Assembly (NCBI GenBank): GCA_028818695.1
Contig: JAPPNK010000012.1
Coordinates: 62,001 to 126,000, forward strand
Source of the DNA: Candidatus Poribacteria bacterium
GTDB lineage: Bacteria; Poribacteria; WGA-4E; GCA-2687025
Length of the DNA stretch: 64,000 bases
Direction: 5' to 3'
Shown: positions 62,701 to 64,000 of the stretch, in pieces
How positions within the stretch are numbered: the first letter of the stretch is position 1
Layout: each line of letters opens with the position of its first letter
Notes under the pieces: model-generated
The model's database searches: none
Seen by the model: only the letters and a program-made list of their open reading frames with translations
What the model was told of the DNA's origin: nothing
Translations under genes and position numbers: made by a program

Positions 62701-63085
62701 CTGGATCGTTTCCCGCGCCGGGGACAAGGTTCGGAAAACGGCGCAGAGTCTTCGCAAAAAACGAATGCATCGTTGAAACGAAGTTGTCCGAATAGTTTTC
62801 TTTAAGGGAGGTTAGGCGATCTAGGCGCGCGCCTTCCGCTGTTTCCATCTCGCTCATGATCGCGCGGTAGATGCGTCCGCGTATTTCGCTGGCGGCTTCT
62901 TCGTTGAAGGCGAGTACGAGAGCCTGCTCAATGCGCTCAACTCCTGTCAAGAGGCGGGTGATGCGGTCGATCATGGCGCGCGTCTTGCCGGTTCCGGCGC
63001 CTGCCGTCACAGCGACCGCCCCTGGCCGTTCGACCGTCTCCCGCTGCTCTTTTGTGAGGGCGAATTTAGCCGCCATTCTCTTCAT
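59750..63085 (-). CDS. addA: AddA/UvrD-type ATP-dependent helicase with degenerate nuclease end
   Basis: The roughly 1110-residue SF1 helicase has motif I AGAGTGKT near residue 30, motif II FIDEFQDTN, motif III GDEKQAIYSFRGGE, motif V TVHRAKGLEWPVVIL and motif VI LLYVALTRAKERLVL. In AddAB it unwinds DNA at double-strand breaks. The C-terminal region where the AddA nuclease sits shows GSIDQIDALMMGEEG and then VVFYG, where active enzymes have a DYK motif, so the nuclease looks inactive. The start could be ATG 63085 or 63076, both behind GGAGG. It overlaps the upstream nuclease gene and is followed closely by the discoidin-like gene. Confidence 0.88.
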   Translation of the reverse strand: MKRMAAKFALTKEQRETVERPGAVAVTAGAGTGKTRAMIDRITRLLTGVERIEQALVLAFNEEAASEIRGRIYRAIMSEMETAEGARLDRLTSLKENYSDNFVSTMHSFFAKTLRRFPNLVPGAGNDPGVDREYRVIEGFEADTLLLRSVDRILDETAFDPTAPLREDLRRWLMHRRRRALVGSAVKALIERRYDLQPWMRRFLTTDTDALLDAYRADAEQYIANFKEEFFNSAQVLDLTRAVENCPPPKDGEDKMVELRANMLEATEKRDSVCIRELFTTKAGAARSFGRVGSAAFWGKETLGTARAHMNEYAELVAAEPSLELAWDDKLEREALETLKSLAKLAEAGGELYSRRKRIQNALDFNDLEGLAHGVIHHPEGLRTFREQFRAVFIDEFQDTNRRQWDIFKHLGTDADGSVADAGKLFIVGDEKQAIYSFRGGEVDLFSQARAEFDPNAELYLTANFRSLPNLILFFNRFFESLLTGGASYEAEAQSLRAGDAPTPPQKGAPLQEGGCVYRFIVPDEKEKTREREANAVADLIQEISEGRLETKFPGIADRIAASEPAVAVLFRRSTHQRLYEDALRRRGVPYVASRGRGFFQRQEICDLRNALRVINDPADEIAFAGFLRSPLIGCSDEGLLLLSAAGESSRGRLRNRLERLSDLAELNELSEEDAAALRKAKALLSRWVETSRASGVADTLTAVIEESGMYAPLAMGVMGQQRVLNVEKFIDFARDWESVGSGALVDFMRYLDALDAGFSDAGDADLPDGGSIQLLTVHRAKGLEWPVVILPDMDAGFQYRIDTTSNWAGVAVGRLAGFGGRDEFEAAVKITLDPEEKNAPQPFMWEALNIENRKRTRAEEKRLLYVALTRAKERLVLFTREKENPPQSVKAGNCWTDWIETILSGWDEEEYVGVYDLPKGDAGVPLQPIQVGAPVDFDADAVWERYAPPDDSPTNSRSTDLGRFLLPLALDGMDEESLTERAEAHLRAGSVDSTQKEAAQAARCAVLTKKLLQETYPGAEILTNLAFPNADPFDGSIDQIDALMMGEEGPLAAAVVFYGGSADIHEAARSAAEAALRLLECPQLTGVAVDFVNGEPTSAFHTAHRQIEEE

Positions 63086-64000
63086 CGCCTCCAAACGGTT
63101 TTGGACGGTACGCCGGCAGCTCTTCGGGCATCCCGCTCTGCCTTGTTTCGTCCACCCTGCAGATTTCTTTGAATTGGCAGTAGGCGCAGCCGGCGTCGAT
63201 GGGTTTGATGATCGTCGGGTGGAACCGCCCCGCGCGGATATGCGCGTCGATTTCGGCGATGCGCTTGCGCGTGAACTGCAGCAGCCCGCTAAACTCGTTC
63301 GATTGCATCATGCCCGAACGCCTGCTGGACGCCCCCTCTAGGAGCGCGCCGACCGGTTCCTGCTTGCCGGCATCGCGCGGATCTCCCGCTGAATAGTACG
63401 CGCCGCCGACCGGCCGCTCGCACCCTTTATGCCCAGACGCCGCCATCATATACAGCGGCAGTTGGAAATGCAGACCCTCCAGCGTCAAGCGCGCCCTTGG
63501 CAGGCGGCCCGTTTTGTAGTCGTACACCGTAAATTCGCCGGTCTCCTTATTCAGATCGATTCGATCAATGACGCCGCGCGTCTGTATCGGCTCCTCCATA
63601 TCTTCGCGTTCAATCGCAACATGCGGAAACGCTTGGAGCTCTGGCAACCCTGGCATCTCGCCAAAGGTCTTCTCAACGAGATAGCCGCGGTCAAAATGCG
63701 CCCCGAAGGCAAACTCGGAACCGTCCATCTCGGCGTCTATGAATAGGCGGAGGACGCCCTTCGGCTCATCCTTGTCGGTCAAGCCGCTTAACAGGTCGCG
63801 CCGGCGCTCCTGCCAGTAAAGGTTGCGGTAACGCGCGTCGTATGGGCGCGCCTTCTCCCGCGCGTGGTCATAAAGCGTCTTGCGCAGCCGTTTTTTCGCT
63901 TCGTCGTCTAGGTTCTCTGCGGTTCCCTGCCATGACCTGAAAAAGCTCTCCAAGATCTGATGGATCAGCTTGCCGTAGATGATCGGGGCGACGTCGGAAT
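63066..64000 (-). CDS. addB: AddB-like PD-(D/E)XK nuclease, C-terminal part (runs off the edge)
   Basis: The frame is open to the right edge at 64000 and upstream residues (VAPIIYGKLIHQILESFF) fit the start of the nuclease domain, so only the C-terminal 310 residues are in view. RecB-type nuclease motifs are GVIDRIDLNKETGEFTVYDYKTG, with the catalytic Asp, Asp and Lys. Near the end CAYCQFKEIC (C-x2-C-x5-C) provides three ligands of the AddB iron-sulfur cluster; the fourth would be N-terminal. It overlaps the addA start, as in AddBA operons that process double-strand breaks. A TTG at 63953 is not a true start. Confidence 0.87.
   Translation of the reverse strand, partial: SDVAPIIYGKLIHQILESFFRSWQGTAENLDDEAKKRLRKTLYDHAREKARPYDARYRNLYWQERRRDLLSGLTDKDEPKGVLRLFIDAEMDGSEFAFGAHFDRGYLVEKTFGEMPGLPELQAFPHVAIEREDMEEPIQTRGVIDRIDLNKETGEFTVYDYKTGRLPRARLTLEGLHFQLPLYMMAASGHKGCERPVGGAYYSAGDPRDAGKQEPVGALLEGASSRRSGMMQSNEFSGLLQFTRKRIAEIDAHIRAGRFHPTIIKPIDAGCAYCQFKEICRVDETRQSGMPEELPAYRPKPFGGDEENGG

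Overview
The window reads as a gene-dense chromosomal piece of a moderately GC-rich, Gram-negative-type bacterium. There are lipoprotein signals, a LolB-like protein, a TolQ/ExbB-type channel and a DAACS transporter. My best guess at lineage is Candidatus Poribacteria or a close relative. The reasons are secreted WD40 proteins ending in an [11 protein letters not shown]-type FlgD-like module, a PhyH dioxygenase, a Pup-pathway ATPase and Dop outside Actinobacteria, and many LamG/discoidin-like proteins. This is family-level recollection, not a database result.

Layout. 1-1 kb: end of a HEAT-repeat protein and KDPG aldolase. 1-5.6 kb: two paralogous secreted WD40 proteins on the minus strand. 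5.8-10.2 kb: a DegT aminotransferase, ilvD and a plant-type ilvC in one operon. 10.3-11.6 kb: a secreted thioredoxin-like protein with an in-frame UGA right after a Cys-Val, a strong selenoprotein candidate. 11.6-12 kb: a non-coding stretch with an inverted-repeat element. 12-15 kb: a sulfite reductase fused to a TusA domain plus a coupled unknown protein. 15.2-16.4 kb: a tandem duplicate of an unknown family. 16.6-20.5 kb: argG, an MBL-fold hydrolase and a dicarboxylate/glutamate symporter with a large inserted domain, closed by a terminator. 20.7-28.3 kb: four tandem secreted WD40 paralogues, each with 14 blade motifs, partly homogenised by apparent gene conversion.

28.3-32.3 kb (minus): PhyH, ARC/Mpa-type AAA ATPase and Dop-type ligase/deamidase, with no pup and no proteasome subunits nearby. 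32.6-38.2 kb (plus): a lipoprotein metallopeptidase, Gfo/Idh oxidoreductase, a DUF993 protein, a TolQ/ExbB-like channel, a tandem PTPS fusion whose two halves carry complementary active-site residues, and an SDR. 38.2-46.7 kb (minus): a pentapeptide-repeat protein, then a DUF499 ATPase with a HEPN motif and a DUF1156 DNA methyltransferase. The methyltransferase is interrupted by an amber codon at codon 14. An NCS2-type permease lies upstream of them.

46.8-56.4 kb (minus): an exopolysaccharide O-acetylation locus (AlgJ/AlgX-like and AlgI/MBOAT proteins) with a large LamG protein, and three of its proteins share an unnamed C-terminal module. Inside it sits a membrane-anchored ECF sigma factor gene with a convincing internal start. 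56.6-64 kb (minus): a DUF1349 protein, tRNA-Gln, ispE, a LolB-like lipoprotein, a discoidin-like lipoprotein, and an AddA/AddB-like helicase-nuclease pair running off the right edge.

No rRNA, CRISPR array, integrase or transposase was seen.
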